A DNA stretch of 64,000 bases from Halobacillus halophilus (lineage in GTDB: Bacteria; Bacillota; Bacilli; Bacillales; Halobacillaceae). Shown one piece after another: positions 8,129-17,311 of the stretch. The notes under the pieces were generated by a model. That model worked only from the letters and a program-made list of their open reading frames with translations. It ran no database searches and was not told the origin of the DNA. Position 1 is the first letter of the stretch. Each line of letters begins with the position of its first letter. Where the stretch lies: positions 121,634 to 185,633 of the forward strand of contig NZ_JAIVAL010000009.1 in NCBI RefSeq assembly GCF_020171985.1. The letters are read 5' to 3'. The translations under genes were made by a program, and so were the position numbers.

Positions 8129-8581
8129 ATGTTACTGATGATTGTGCTAGGCTTCATCATCCCTTGGCTGACTACCGGATATGTCTATAAGAGAGCACCA
8201 AAAATTATATTTACCGTTGCTCCGTTTGCTGCTTTAATTGCATTGATTTTAAATCAACTCGGAATCCAAATAGGTCTTTGGACAATTCACACTTCCTCAA
8301 ATGTGGTACTTTTAAATACACTGTTTCTTGATTTAGGTATTTTTACGGTATCCGCTATATGGTTTACGTATTTTCTTTACTACAAGGAGAAACAACCGGT
8401 GTGGGTGTACTTAATGTTTATACTGGGGATGACTGGAGTTGAAACCATAGCTCTTTCTATTCACCTATTGACCTATCATGAAAAATGGAGCGTCTTCTAC
8501 ACCTTCCTCATGTACCTCGGTGGATTTATTATGATTCATCTAATCATTCGCAAATTGGACAAAATTAATGTCTACCCCTGA
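8129..8581 (+). CDS. Small multispanning membrane protein, unknown function
   Basis: 150 residues with about five hydrophobic segments (MIVLGFIIPWLTTGYVY; FAALIALILNQLGI; LNTLFLDLGIFTVSAIWFTYFL; VYLMFILGMTGVETIAL; FLMYLGGFIMIHLIIRKL). The ATG at 8129 has an AAGGAGG eight bases upstream; the GTG three codons earlier falls inside that site. Single-gene unit closed by a terminator. No recognised family. Confidence 0.75.
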   Translation: MLLMIVLGFIIPWLTTGYVYKRAPKIIFTVAPFAALIALILNQLGIQIGLWTIHTSSNVVLLNTLFLDLGIFTVSAIWFTYFLYYKEKQPVWVYLMFILGMTGVETIALSIHLLTYHEKWSVFYTFLMYLGGFIMIHLIIRKLDKINVYP

Positions 8582-8606
8582 ACTCTCTTCATCTCTCTGT
8601 ACAAAT

Positions 8607-8643
8607 AAAAAAGGCAAAACACCATAATGGTGAATTGCCTTTT
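8607..8643. terminator. Bidirectional terminator
   Basis: AAAAAAGGCAA pairs with TTGCCTTTT around the inner stem ACACCATAATGGTG, between convergent genes. Confidence 0.85.
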
Positions 8644-8655
8644 CCTTGAATCAAC

Positions 8656-9306
8656 TTAAAGGGATTGTATAGCTTCCTTAATCGCGGTAGTACCGCCCAC
8701 AACTTGAAACTCCTTACCAATTGTTGAGTCATCTTCCAAAGCAGCAGCAATTACGTTTGCTACATCTTCCCTTGGAACTTCCCCTCTTTCAACTTTAGAT
8801 GCAGCCTCTACTTGCCCGGTTCCTTCATCATTCGTCAGCATACCAGGGTGGATGATGGTATGATCCAAATCTGTTCCTCTTAACCATTCATCAGCGTAGT
8901 GTTTAGCTGCAACGTATGGAGCAAAGGATGAAGGGGCACTCTGAATAGCTTCACGGGTCGTATCAAACGAACTGATCATCACATACCGCTTCACGCCAGC
9001 GGCTTTAGCGGCTTCGATCGTCTTCACAGCCCCGTCCAGGTCGATAAGGACCGTTTTGTCCGGGCCAGTATGCGGTCCAGAACCTGCAGTAAATACGATC
9101 GCATCTACTCCTTCAGCCGCTTTGGCAATTGTCTCAATGTCATCCTCTAAATCAACAACTACGGTTTCGGCTCCTTTATCTTCAAAATAGGACGCCTGTT
9201 CCGGCTTACGAATCATAGCTTTAGCTTCCAATTTGTCGCTTTCCTGAATAGTGGATACCAGGTGTTTACCAATTTGACCGTTTGCTCCTACAACAAGTAC
9301 TTTCAT
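8656..9306 (-). CDS. yhfK: NAD(P)-binding atypical SDR, YhfK-like
   Basis: 216 residues beginning MKVLVVGANGQIGKHLV, an atypical-SDR Rossmann start (GxxGxxG). Later motifs match B. subtilis YhfK closely: VDAIVFTAGSGPHTGPDKT, DLDGAVKTIEAAKAAGVKRYVM, YVAAKHYADEWLR and GTGQVEAA. Predicted NAD(P)H-dependent reductase or NmrA-like sensor; substrate unknown. The symbol rests on resemblance to the B. subtilis protein, not on function. Monocistronic. Confidence 0.85.
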   Translation of the reverse strand: MKVLVVGANGQIGKHLVSTIQESDKLEAKAMIRKPEQASYFEDKGAETVVVDLEDDIETIAKAAEGVDAIVFTAGSGPHTGPDKTVLIDLDGAVKTIEAAKAAGVKRYVMISSFDTTREAIQSAPSSFAPYVAAKHYADEWLRGTDLDHTIIHPGMLTNDEGTGQVEAASKVERGEVPREDVANVIAAALEDDSTIGKEFQVVGGTTAIKEAIQSL

Positions 9307-9455
9307 CTTTTCTTCATCCTTTCTAAGTTACAATCTGAATTCATTGCGTGATTCATATTATTATCGTAGATGAAAAAACAGGAAGATGTCTAGAAACTTG
9401 CCTTAACCATGAATAGGGAAGATGACAAATATCGTTTTACTATTCATGCTATTTT

Positions 9456-9752
9456 TTACCCAGGCTGACTTTTAGCCTTTTTCTTCCTAAATGCGATAAG
9501 AGAAGTTTTGATGGAAGCATATCCTCCAACAGCCGCATTTCCATAGAAGAAGCCCATAAAGATACCAGCCCAAACATTATTTGGGTGTGCAAAAAACACA
9601 CCGATGATTAACCCCATTAACGCAGCTGTACCAGGGACTAAGCTTTTCGGTATAGATAATAACTTCTTTAAAAGCTGCGTAACAATGATAACCACAGGAA
9701 CAGCAATTAATACATCCCAAACGTTAGTATGTATAATGGGGAACTCCTCCAT
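9456..9752 (-). CDS. Small membrane protein (98 aa), possibly holin-like
   Basis: Two to three hydrophobic segments (WDVLIAVPVVIIVTQLL; GTAALMGLIIGVFFA; VWAGIFMGFFYGNAAVGGYASI) and a Lys-rich tail (FRKKKAKSQPG). Size and topology recall phage-type holins, but no endolysin or phage gene is adjacent, so this is a resemblance only. The ATG at 9752 follows GAGAGGTGAAGG. Confidence 0.6.
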   Translation of the reverse strand: MEEFPIIHTNVWDVLIAVPVVIIVTQLLKKLLSIPKSLVPGTAALMGLIIGVFFAHPNNVWAGIFMGFFYGNAAVGGYASIKTSLIAFRKKKAKSQPG

Positions 9753-9872
9753 ATCCTTCACCTCTCTCTAATTAAACAGCTATGCATTAACGATTGCTGA
9801 ATATAGATAGTATGGGTAAGATCCCCAAATTTATTATTTATTTCAAGGATATGCACTATAACATGTTCCCAT

Positions 9873-9906
9873 AAAAAATGATCTCTTTTTCAAGAGATCA
9901 TTTTTT
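9873..9906 (-). terminator. Terminator of the prs-like gene
   Basis: AAAAAATGATCTCT pairs with AAGAGATCATTTTTT, 44 bases after the prs stop. Confidence 0.85.
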
Positions 9907-9949
9907 CACAGGTTTCACGATATGTTTTTCCAAGATACTTATTGCTCTT

Positions 9950-10894
9950 CTAGTCGAAGAGTTCACTCACTGAATGATCCGTTTGGACACGTACAATCGC
10001 ATCCGCAAACAATGGAGCCACAGAAAGTGATTTGATCTTATCAATCTGCTTTTCTTCCGGTAAAAAGACTGTATTCGTAATGACCAGTTCCTTAATCGGA
10101 GAATCTTGAATCTTCTGAACGGCTGGCTCTGATAAAACAGCATGCGTACCGCAGGCATAAATGTCCTTCACTCCGCTTTCTATCAGAGCGGATGCTGCCT
10201 GTACCACCGTTTCTGCTGTATCAATCATGTCGTCCACGATGATAGCTGTTTTCCCTTCAATGGAGCCTACCACATTCATAACCTCATCAGAATTCGGTTC
10301 AGCTCTCCGCTTATCGACAAAAGCAATCGGAGTGTCCAATAAATTTGCCATTCTGCGGGCACGGCTCAGACCACTTGTAGCCGGTGCTACGACCACGATG
10401 TCTTTCATATCTTTTTCTTTATAGTATTGACCCAAGATAGAAGTGCCTAGCAGCTGATCAACAGGAATGTTAAAGAAACCTTGAATTTGAGGCGCATGCA
10501 TGTCCATGGTTATGACTCTTGAAACACCTGCTGATTCAAGTAAATCGGCAATCAGCTTTGCTGTAATTGGCTCACGGGAACGAGCTTTTCGATCCTGGCG
10601 GGCATATCCATAATAAGGCAGTACTACGTTAATCGTTCTGGCTGAAGCCCGCTTCATGGCATCAACCATAATTAATAGTTCCATCAAGTGTTCATTAACC
10701 GGCTGAGAGGTGGATTGGATAAGATAAATATCGTCACCCCTCACACTTTCTTCAATATTAATTTGCACTTCGCCATCACTAAAACGAACAACGGAGCTTT
10801 TTCCTAATGGTGTCTCTAATATCTCAGATATTTCCTGTGCTAAAGGTTCATTGGAGTTTAACGTAAACAGCTTCATTGCAGACTTTGAACTCAT
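9950..10894 (-). CDS. Ribose-phosphate pyrophosphokinase paralogue with altered active-site motifs
   Basis: 314 residues, colinear with B. subtilis Prs (ribose-5-phosphate + ATP to PRPP). The ATP-binding flexible loop [15 protein letters not shown] (94-108) and [11 protein letters not shown] (131-141) are intact. Two other sites are not. The block normally PDHGG is PATSG (171-175), removing an acidic and a basic residue. The PRPP-loop signature normally DDIIDTAGT is DDMIDTAET (221-229). The gene stands alone with its own terminator, not in the usual gcaD-prs-ctc setting, so it is probably a second copy. It may be a PRPP synthetase of changed activity or a regulatory, PrsA-associated-protein-like subunit. 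Homology certain, activity uncertain. Confidence 0.9.
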   Translation of the reverse strand: MSSKSAMKLFTLNSNEPLAQEISEILETPLGKSSVVRFSDGEVQINIEESVRGDDIYLIQSTSQPVNEHLMELLIMVDAMKRASARTINVVLPYYGYARQDRKARSREPITAKLIADLLESAGVSRVITMDMHAPQIQGFFNIPVDQLLGTSILGQYYKEKDMKDIVVVAPATSGLSRARRMANLLDTPIAFVDKRRAEPNSDEVMNVVGSIEGKTAIIVDDMIDTAETVVQAASALIESGVKDIYACGTHAVLSEPAVQKIQDSPIKELVITNTVFLPEEKQIDKIKSLSVAPLFADAIVRVQTDHSVSELFD

Positions 10895-11147
10895 GTAAAT
10901 CTCTCCCGAACTTAAAATTTTTAAATGCTATTATGTAGCTGTCCACCCTTCAGAGGAAGAGGACATTTCTAGTCATTATTCTGTAAATACATTTACGATA
11001 TTATAACATATAGACACCGGTTCTTCAGACTTGAACCCTTCTAAGCTTTTTTAACCACTAGAGCTATAGAGATTAGATGAAAGGATTGGATTTACTTTCG
11101 TTATTACCATGACTGTAAAACACTATGGCAAGGTAAGGGATTGCATA
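10895..11147. other. Intergenic region upstream of the prs paralogue
   Basis: AT-rich, no coding signal. I see no purine-type riboswitch or obvious operator. Confidence 0.4.
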
Positions 11148-11191
11148 GAAAAAACACCTTCAAAGGATTATATAACCCCTTTAAAGATGTT
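11148..11191 (-). terminator. Terminator of the dioxygenase gene
   Basis: On the minus strand AACATCTTTAAAGG and CCTTTGAAGGTGTT flank an AT loop and are followed by TTTTTTC. The stem is imperfect. Confidence 0.65.
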
Positions 11192-11221
11192 CTTAATTAA
11201 TTGCAGATGAAATATGTGCTC

Positions 11222-11857
11222 TTACCTGTATTGTTTTCTCCTAACCCACATCGTCGCAGCCCATTTTTCACCGGAAGTGACCGGCGAACCACCGTGAAGA
11301 GTGCGTTCATTGATGAGTGGATCGGAATAGAAATATTCGAAATAGACGGCCATGCCTTTGTGCGGGGAGATGGACAAATTCATATGAGGAAAATAGGTTT
11401 CTCCTCCCTCTTCCACATCGTTCAAGTAGAGGACAAGCGTACTGATTCTAGGATTGTTAGCTGCTTTAGCCTTTGCACGGAAGTAGTCATAATGTGCTTT
11501 ATACTCCTGCCCCTGTTTATAATTTAAAATATGAAGCCCTTCTCCATGTTCAACAGGAACGTTCATGATTTGTGCCACACGTTTTTCAATTTTGGCCGTT
11601 AGATCATCTTCCGGGAGAAACGTGCTACTGCTTGTGCGAATGTCACTCACCTCGTGATTTGATCCAATTTTCGATCGGTTCATTTTGCTTTTGGACAGAA
11701 GAATAAGCTTTTCACACTCTTCTTCACTTACTACGTTCCCAAGAACAGCAATCATTGGGTTATCCATTTTAGCTATAATCGCTATTTCACGGTCTTCGGT
11801 AATAATTTTGTGTCCCCGATGATCAAAAATGGAAGGTTCTTTCACTGGCATTGTCAC
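11222..11857 (-). CDS. 2-oxoglutarate/Fe(II) dioxygenase, prolyl 4-hydroxylase-like
   Basis: 211 residues, the size of the characterised B. anthracis prolyl 4-hydroxylase. Iron ligands are visible as HYD (His122, Asp124) and the distal His in TLHGG (His188). Lys198 in SGEKWAA is the expected 2-oxoglutarate ligand. Surrounding P4Hc motifs include DIRTSSSTFL, LNYKQGQEYKAHYDYF and GGETYFPH. Predicted cytoplasmic hydroxylase of prolyl or similar residues; no collagen-like target is in the window. The GTG start has a GAGG about ten bases upstream; the ATG two codons later is the alternative. Confidence 0.88.
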   Translation of the reverse strand: MTMPVKEPSIFDHRGHKIITEDREIAIIAKMDNPMIAVLGNVVSEEECEKLILLSKSKMNRSKIGSNHEVSDIRTSSSTFLPEDDLTAKIEKRVAQIMNVPVEHGEGLHILNYKQGQEYKAHYDYFRAKAKAANNPRISTLVLYLNDVEEGGETYFPHMNLSISPHKGMAVYFEYFYSDPLINERTLHGGSPVTSGEKWAATMWVRRKQYR

Positions 11858-12437
11858 TTTTCATCAACCTCTTCTGATTTTAATAAAACGCTCCCAAAAA
11901 CAAGGCCTTTTTTAAATAGATTACTATAGATATATTACCATTTTATTGATATTTTTTCCTTATATTTCATGAAAGTTATTTGTTTGTTCACAATTAAAGA
12001 ATTCTTATCTCTAGGTAAACTGATAATCTCCCCGAGAGTTTATATCCATCTCGCATTGTTCTTATTGTTCGAGAAAGAGGAAATACATCATGTGCTTTAC
12101 AGGGCAGTAGTTTTTTAAACAAGTTAGGCTAACTTAGTTACCGAACTAGTGCCCTTCTAAATCAATATACGATTTTCTCCCCAATGTGCTGGCACTAATT
12201 TCATTTATATTACGTTATTGATAATACAACCTTTAATCCTTCCCTTGTTTATGAAAATAAACAGTAGATCCACTACACTTTACTCCCTGAAAAGTACTTC
12301 TTAATCCTTTTGCCTAGACAGTATAACCACTTCTTTGTTATACGTGTAATATAAGGTTTTAATTCCTCGTTGAGGGATGTAACTCCTTTCACTTTTTTAG
12401 TACACAGCAATATCCATTCGACAGCGTTGTGTAGATG
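11858..12437. other. Long AT-rich intergenic region upstream of ahpC
   Basis: About 580 bases without a credible gene or tRNA. There are several short dyads and T-rich tracts but no coding relic that I could translate into a recognisable protein. Confidence 0.45.
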
Positions 12438-12466
12438 TTGACAAAAAAAGCATTTTATATAATAAT
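12438..12466 (+). promoter_or_regulatory. ahpC promoter
   Basis: TTGACA (12438-12443), a 17-base spacer, then AATAAT (12461-12466). Confidence 0.75.
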
Positions 12467-12476
12467 TGCTATTGGA

Positions 12477-12491
12477 TTAGAATTATTATAA
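12477..12491 (+). promoter_or_regulatory. PerR box
   Basis: TTAGAATTATTATAA differs from the PerR consensus TTATAATNATTATAA at one position and lies just downstream of the -10. Peroxide-inducible repression of ahpCF is well known in Bacillus; its use here is inferred. Confidence 0.8.
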
Positions 12492-12544
12492 AAAACTGCT
12501 TTGAGCAGCAGTAAACCTAAAACAAATACAGGAGGAATTCTACT

Positions 12545-13111
12545 ATGGCTCTAATCGGAAAAGAAGTACAACCATTCCAGGCAAAAGCATTCAAAAACGG
12601 TGAAGACTTTATTGATGTAACAGAAGAAAATTTCAAAGGTCAGTGGAGCGTTGTTTGCTTCTACCCAGCAGACTTTTCTTTCGTTTGCCCAACTGAACTG
12701 GAAGACCTTCAAAATAACTATGAAACTCTGAAAGAACTTGGTGCTGAAGTATACTCTGTTTCTACAGATACTCACTTCGTACACAAAGGCTGGCACGATA
12801 GCTCTGAAAAAATTAACAAAATCCAGTACCCAATGATCGGCGATCCATCTCAACAGCTTTCCCGTCAATTCGACGTATTGAACGAAGAAGATGGCCTGGC
12901 TGAACGCGGTACATTCGTAATTGATCCGGACGGTGTTATCCAAACTGTAGAAATTAACGCAGGTGGAATTGGCCGCGATGCAGATAACCTTGTAGGCAAA
13001 ATCAAGGCTGCTCAATATGTACGCAATAATCCTGGCGAAGTTTGCCCGGCTAAATGGGAAGAAGGCGAAGAAACACTTACGCCAAGCCTTGATCTAGTTG
13101 GCAAAATTTAA
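12545..13111 (+). CDS. ahpC: Alkyl hydroperoxide reductase subunit C (typical 2-Cys peroxiredoxin)
   Basis: 188 residues, one longer than B. subtilis AhpC. The peroxidatic Cys48 is in [13 protein letters not shown] and the resolving Cys167 in GEVCPAKW. It reduces H2O2 and organic peroxides in the cytoplasm and is recycled by AhpF, encoded 12 bases downstream. Ribosome site CAGGAGGA. Its promoter carries a PerR box. Confidence 0.98.
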   Translation: MALIGKEVQPFQAKAFKNGEDFIDVTEENFKGQWSVVCFYPADFSFVCPTELEDLQNNYETLKELGAEVYSVSTDTHFVHKGWHDSSEKINKIQYPMIGDPSQQLSRQFDVLNEEDGLAERGTFVIDPDGVIQTVEINAGGIGRDADNLVGKIKAAQYVRNNPGEVCPAKWEEGEETLTPSLDLVGKI

Positions 13112-13123
13112 GGAGTGAAATAA

Positions 13124-14656
13124 ATGGTTCTAGATGCACAAATAAAAGCACAATTAGAGGAATATCTAAAGCTTTTAGAAGGTGACATCGAACTGAAAGT
13201 CAGCGCGGGAGACGATAGTGTCTCCCGTGATATGCTGGCTCTCACCGATGAGCTTACCTCCATGTCACCGAAAATTACAGTTAAAAATGCAGAACTTAAA
13301 CGTACACCCAGCTTCAGCGTGAACCGTCCGCAAGAAGAAACAGGTATTACCTTTTCCGGTGTTCCCCTTGGTCATGAATTCACTTCCTTGGTTCTTGCCT
13401 TACTTCAAGTAAGTGGAAGACCTCCGAAAATTGATGATACTATGGTTGAACAAATTAAAAATATCAGCGGAGAGTATCACTTCGAAACATTTGTCAGTTT
13501 AAGCTGTCATAACTGCCCGGATGTGGTTCAGGCTCTAAATATTATGAGTGTAATAAACCCTGGCATTACTCACACCATGATTGATGGCGCTGCTTTTAAA
13601 GAAGAAGCAGAAGAAAAAAATGTAATGGCAGTTCCAGCTGTTTATCTTGATGGAGAATTCTTCAGCGGCGGTCGTATAACTCTTGAAGAAATTGTTGCAA
13701 AAATTAGTGACGGTCCATCTCCAGAAGAATTTACAAACCGTGACCCATACGATGTATTAGTTGTCGGCGGTGGCCCTGCAGGTGCCAGTGCTGCTATTTA
13801 TGCTGCACGTAAAGGAATCCGCACGGGAGTTGTGGCCGAGCGCTTCGGCGGTCAGGTTCTTGATACCATGACCATTGAGAACTTTATCAGTGTCAAAAAT
13901 ACAGAAGGACCGAAATTCGCAGCAAGTCTTGAAGAACACGTGAAAGACTATGATATCGATATCATGAATCTTCAACGTGTCAAAGGTTTGGAAAAGAATG
14001 ACGGCATGTTCGAACTTGAACTCGATAATGGCGGTGTTCTGAAGAGTAAGAGTGCCATTATCTCTACAGGTGCACGCTGGCGCCAAATCGGTGTTCCAGG
14101 TGAAGAAGAGTTCAAGAACAAAGGTGTAGCCTACTGTCCTCACTGTGACGGTCCATTGTTTGAAGGTAAAGACGTAGCGGTCATCGGCGGCGGAAACTCC
14201 GGCGTTGAAGCAGCTATCGATCTTGCCGGTATTGTTCAAAACGTTACGGTGCTTGAATTTGCTGACGAGTTAAAAGCGGATGAGGTTCTTCAGGAACGAC
14301 TAAATAGTCTTCCAAACGTTAATGTGAAGACAAACGCCCAAACGACAGAAATCACCGGTGACGAAAACGTTAATGGTATTACGTATATCGACCGTGAATC
14401 TGGCGAAGAACAGCATATTGCCCTTCAGGGTGTCTTCGTTCAAATCGGCCTTGTGCCGAATACAGAATGGTTAGACGCAGATGTAGAAACCAACCGTATT
14501 GGTGAAATCATCACTAATAAGCAAGGTTCTACGAATGTACCTGGTTTGTTTGCTGCCGGTGACGTAACCGACTGCCCAAACAATCAGATCATTATTTCTA
14601 TGGGTGATGGTGCAAATGCTTCTCTTGGCGCATTTGATTACTTGATTAGAAATTAA
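13124..14656 (+). CDS. ahpF: Alkyl hydroperoxide reductase subunit F (NADH:AhpC disulfide reductase)
   Basis: 510 residues. The N-terminal tandem thioredoxin-like domain carries Cys128-His-Asn-Cys131. The C-terminal thioredoxin-reductase-like part carries the FAD site GGGPAG (215-220), the redox pair Cys338-Pro-His-Cys341, and the NADH site GGGNSG (355-360). It transfers electrons from NADH through FAD and both disulfides to AhpC. It is cotranscribed with ahpC and followed by a strong terminator. Confidence 0.98.
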   Translation: MVLDAQIKAQLEEYLKLLEGDIELKVSAGDDSVSRDMLALTDELTSMSPKITVKNAELKRTPSFSVNRPQEETGITFSGVPLGHEFTSLVLALLQVSGRPPKIDDTMVEQIKNISGEYHFETFVSLSCHNCPDVVQALNIMSVINPGITHTMIDGAAFKEEAEEKNVMAVPAVYLDGEFFSGGRITLEEIVAKISDGPSPEEFTNRDPYDVLVVGGGPAGASAAIYAARKGIRTGVVAERFGGQVLDTMTIENFISVKNTEGPKFAASLEEHVKDYDIDIMNLQRVKGLEKNDGMFELELDNGGVLKSKSAIISTGARWRQIGVPGEEEFKNKGVAYCPHCDGPLFEGKDVAVIGGGNSGVEAAIDLAGIVQNVTVLEFADELKADEVLQERLNSLPNVNVKTNAQTTEITGDENVNGITYIDRESGEEQHIALQGVFVQIGLVPNTEWLDADVETNRIGEIITNKQGSTNVPGLFAAGDVTDCPNNQIIISMGDGANASLGAFDYLIRN

Positions 14657-14664
14657 TAGTAATG

Positions 14665-14713
14665 AAACTCCGGAAACAGGTTCAAATACGAGCCTCTCTT
14701 CCGGAGTTTTTTT
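14665..14713 (+). terminator. ahpCF terminator
   Basis: AAACTCCGGAA pairs with TTCCGGAGT followed by T7. Confidence 0.9.
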
Positions 14714-14809
14714 ATCTTTAAAAGTAAAAATCACCCATGTTGATCTTAAAGCAAAGCTCCCATTACTTGAAGACTCAATTTCGAGATAACTCCGGTCCGT
14801 TGCAAAAAA

Positions 14810-14960
14810 GAATGAGGGCGGCTACGGAAACAACTCGCTTTCCTACGGGAAACTGGCAAGCCTCCTCAGTCGCTATCACTCCTTGTGGGGTCTAGCCTAG
14901 CTCCTTCTCCCGTGGGAGTCTCGTCGTTTCCTTCGCCACCCAAACGATATCTAGTGAACG
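14810..14960 (-). repeat. Bacillaceae GC-rich intergenic repeat, copy A
   Basis: Read on the minus strand it holds GAGACTCCCACGGGAG, GACCCCACAAGGAG, GCGACTGAGGAGGCT and GGAAAGCGAGTTGTTTCCG in that order. Blocks of this type (ACTCC.GCGGGA, GACCCCGCAGG, CTGAGGAGGCT, GGAAAGCGA) recur between genes in Bacillaceae. It is far more GC-rich than its flanks. Family recognition is from memory of the pattern. Confidence 0.7.
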
Positions 14961-15099
14961 GACCCTGCTATAGAAGAAAAGACTCTAGCTGAGTCTGCCT
15001 TAAATGCTTATATAACAGGGTTCCTACGCTTTAACAAACGTAAAAATCAGCATAGATGACCTTGTTCATTGTAAGACGTTAATGCAGAGATTTCGTGCT

Positions 15100-15305
15100 C
15101 TCAATAATCGCAAAGGAGCGGAAGAGAACGGCGAAGACTCCTGCGGGATGAACATGACAGGTGAGGCCCCGGAAGGCGCCAGCCTGAGGAGACTCAACGC
15201 ATATAAGAAGTTCGACTAAGACCTCCACGTCGTGTGGCAACGTCGAACGACCCTGCATCGTGCAGGGCCGGAAAGCGAGCCGTTCCCTGGAGCCCCTTTC
15301 TCCAC
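15100..15305 (+). repeat. Bacillaceae GC-rich intergenic repeat, copy B (inverted relative to copy A)
   Basis: On the plus strand it shows the same block order as copy A: AAGACTCCTGCGGGA, GAGGCCCCGGAAGGCGC, GCCTGAGGAGACTCA and CCGGAAAGCGAGCCGTTCC. Between the last two blocks are two extra dyads (CCACGTCGTGTGG and CCCTGCATCGTGCAGGG). The pair lies head-to-head between ahpF and betA, and an open frame inside it is not a gene. Confidence 0.7.
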
Positions 15306-15365
15306 ACAATATCTCGAAACTAAGTTTTCAACTAATCAGCCCTTTAGTTTAATAAGTCTTTCTAA

Positions 15366-15431
15366 AAGAAGAAAAGGCCTTCTATCTGAAAGGTTTGCTT
15401 CGTAAACAAACTCTTCTGGATAGGGGCCTTC
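15366..15431 (-). terminator. betA terminator
   Basis: On the minus strand AAGGCC..CTATC pairs with GATAG..GGCCTT around an inner GTTTG/CAAAC stem, followed by TTTTCTTCTTTT. Confidence 0.8.
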
Positions 15432-15443
15432 TTGCGAGAAGCG

Positions 15444-17126
15444 TTATTTAGTTACTGTACCTGCATCAGCCGGATGTACTCCATGACGATAATAGTCTGC
15501 ATCAATTGGCTCAAGAGGCTTACGTCCAAGAATGAGATCCGCTGCCTTTTCCGCCAACATCAATACGGGAGCATGGATGTTGCCGTTTGTAACATAAGGC
15601 ATGGCAGATGCATCCACCACTCGTACATTGTCTAGTCCGTGAACCTTCATAGTTTCCGGGTCGACTACAGACATTGGGTCTGATTCAGGTCCCATCTTAG
15701 CTGTACAAGACGGGTGAAGGGCAGTCTCTGCATCTTCCTTTACCCAATCCAGGATTTCTTCTTCTGTCTGAACAGTAGGTCCAGGCGAGATTTCCCCTGC
15801 ATTGTACTTTTTCATGGCTGGTTGAGACATGATTTCTCGAGTAATCCTGATCGCTTCCACCCACTCGCGTTTGTCTTGTTCTGTAGACAGGTAGTTGTAA
15901 ACCATGCTCGGATGCTCTTTCGGGTCTTTCGATCGAATCTTTAATGACCCACGTGCATCCGAGTACATCGGTCCAATGTGCACCTGGAACCCGTGATCCG
16001 TTGGTGCTTTTTGTCCATCATAACGCACCGCTACTGGAAGGAAGTGGAACATCAAATTCGGATAGTCGACATCATCATTAGAACGGACAAAACCTCCACC
16101 CTCAAAATGATTCGTTGCCGCAGGTCCTGTACGTCCAAGCATCCACTGCAGACCGATCCAAGGCATGCGTCTCTTCTGCAGGTTCGGCTGTTCAGAAACA
16201 GGGATCGGGCACGCGTGTTGAACGTAAACTTCAAGGTGATCCTGAAGGTTTTCACCTACACCAGGAAGATTAACAACCGGTTTAATCCCAAGGGAACGAA
16301 GGTGTTCGGCATCCCCTACTCCTGACAATTGAAGAAGCTGCGGTGTATTAATGGCTCCGCCGGAGAGGATAACTTCACCTGCTTTGACTTGATGAATCTT
16401 CCCGTTTCGTTTATAGGTCAACCCTTTGGCACGAGTACCATCGAAGTCAATACTCGTAACGAAAGCACGAGTTCTCACCGTCAGGTTCTCACGTTTCATC
16501 GCTGGATGCAGATAAGCACGTGAAGCTGACAAACGCTGTCCTTTATACACATGCTTATCGAACGGCCCAAACCCTTCTTGACGGAAACCGTTGACATCAG
16601 GAGTCTTGTTATAACCAGCCTCTACAGCTGAGTTAAAAAAGGCTTGGAATAGAGGGTTTTTAGCAGGTCCGCGCTCCAGTTTAATCGGCCCGTCCTGCCC
16701 GCGAAGTTCATCATCCGGGGAGCCCAAAGCATTCTCCAGACGTTTGAAGTATGGAAGGCAGTGCGCCCAATTCCAGTTTTCCATACCTTTGTCCGATCCC
16801 CAGCGTTCATAGTCTTTCGGATTTCCACGTTGATAAATCATACCGTTAATGGAGCTGGAACCTCCTAGAACCTTTCCGCGCGCATGCGGGATACGACGTC
16901 CATTCATATAGGGTTCTGGGTCAGATTCATATTGCCAATCGTAAAGATTTTTTCCGGAAGGGAACGGCAGCGCTGCCGGCATTTGAATCAATAAGTCCCA
17001 TGAATAATCACTGCGCCCCGCCTCTAAAACTAGCACACTCTTTTTCCCATCTTCACTTAAACGGTCACCGAGTACAGAACCCGCACTACCGCCTCCTACA
17101 ATTACAATGTCATATGCTTCTGTCAT
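15444..17126 (-). CDS. betA: Choline dehydrogenase (GMC oxidoreductase)
   Basis: 560 residues, near the 556 of E. coli BetA. The FAD Rossmann motif [14 protein letters not shown] is at the N-terminus. GMC signatures follow: [19 protein letters not shown], then [19 protein letters not shown]. The C-terminal part has [10 protein letters not shown] and [19 protein letters not shown]. It oxidises choline to betaine aldehyde with FAD at the membrane. It lies 185 bases downstream of gbsA on the same strand. In B. subtilis this position holds the NAD-dependent GbsB instead, so a BetA-type enzyme seems to have replaced it here. Confidence 0.95.
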   Translation of the reverse strand: MTEAYDIVIVGGGSAGSVLGDRLSEDGKKSVLVLEAGRSDYSWDLLIQMPAALPFPSGKNLYDWQYESDPEPYMNGRRIPHARGKVLGGSSSINGMIYQRGNPKDYERWGSDKGMENWNWAHCLPYFKRLENALGSPDDELRGQDGPIKLERGPAKNPLFQAFFNSAVEAGYNKTPDVNGFRQEGFGPFDKHVYKGQRLSASRAYLHPAMKRENLTVRTRAFVTSIDFDGTRAKGLTYKRNGKIHQVKAGEVILSGGAINTPQLLQLSGVGDAEHLRSLGIKPVVNLPGVGENLQDHLEVYVQHACPIPVSEQPNLQKRRMPWIGLQWMLGRTGPAATNHFEGGGFVRSNDDVDYPNLMFHFLPVAVRYDGQKAPTDHGFQVHIGPMYSDARGSLKIRSKDPKEHPSMVYNYLSTEQDKREWVEAIRITREIMSQPAMKKYNAGEISPGPTVQTEEEILDWVKEDAETALHPSCTAKMGPESDPMSVVDPETMKVHGLDNVRVVDASAMPYVTNGNIHAPVLMLAEKAADLILGRKPLEPIDADYYRHGVHPADAGTVTK

Positions 17127-17311
17127 GTCAGTTCCTCCTTAGATGTTGTAATTGGAAGAAAAGTTTTGAAGAGTAAAAACCCCTTGTACAAAACCCTCCT
17201 CCTTTATGAAAAATTAGTTGTTTATATAAGATTTCTAAAACAAATACAGCTTTTCTAACCTCAGCTTCTCTCCGATAACGATTCTATAAAACTAAATAAT
17301 AGATGATTAAC

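Noticed and set aside
9456..9752. Prophage holin
   Set aside because: Topology fits, but no endolysin or other phage genes are near; kept as a membrane protein of unknown role.
12551..13015. 154-codon frame antisense to ahpC
   Set aside because: Shadow of the ahpC coding sequence; no ribosome site.
15079..15309. 76-codon frame inside the repeat region
   Set aside because: Lies wholly in intergenic repeat copy B; composition reflects GC-rich structure, not coding.
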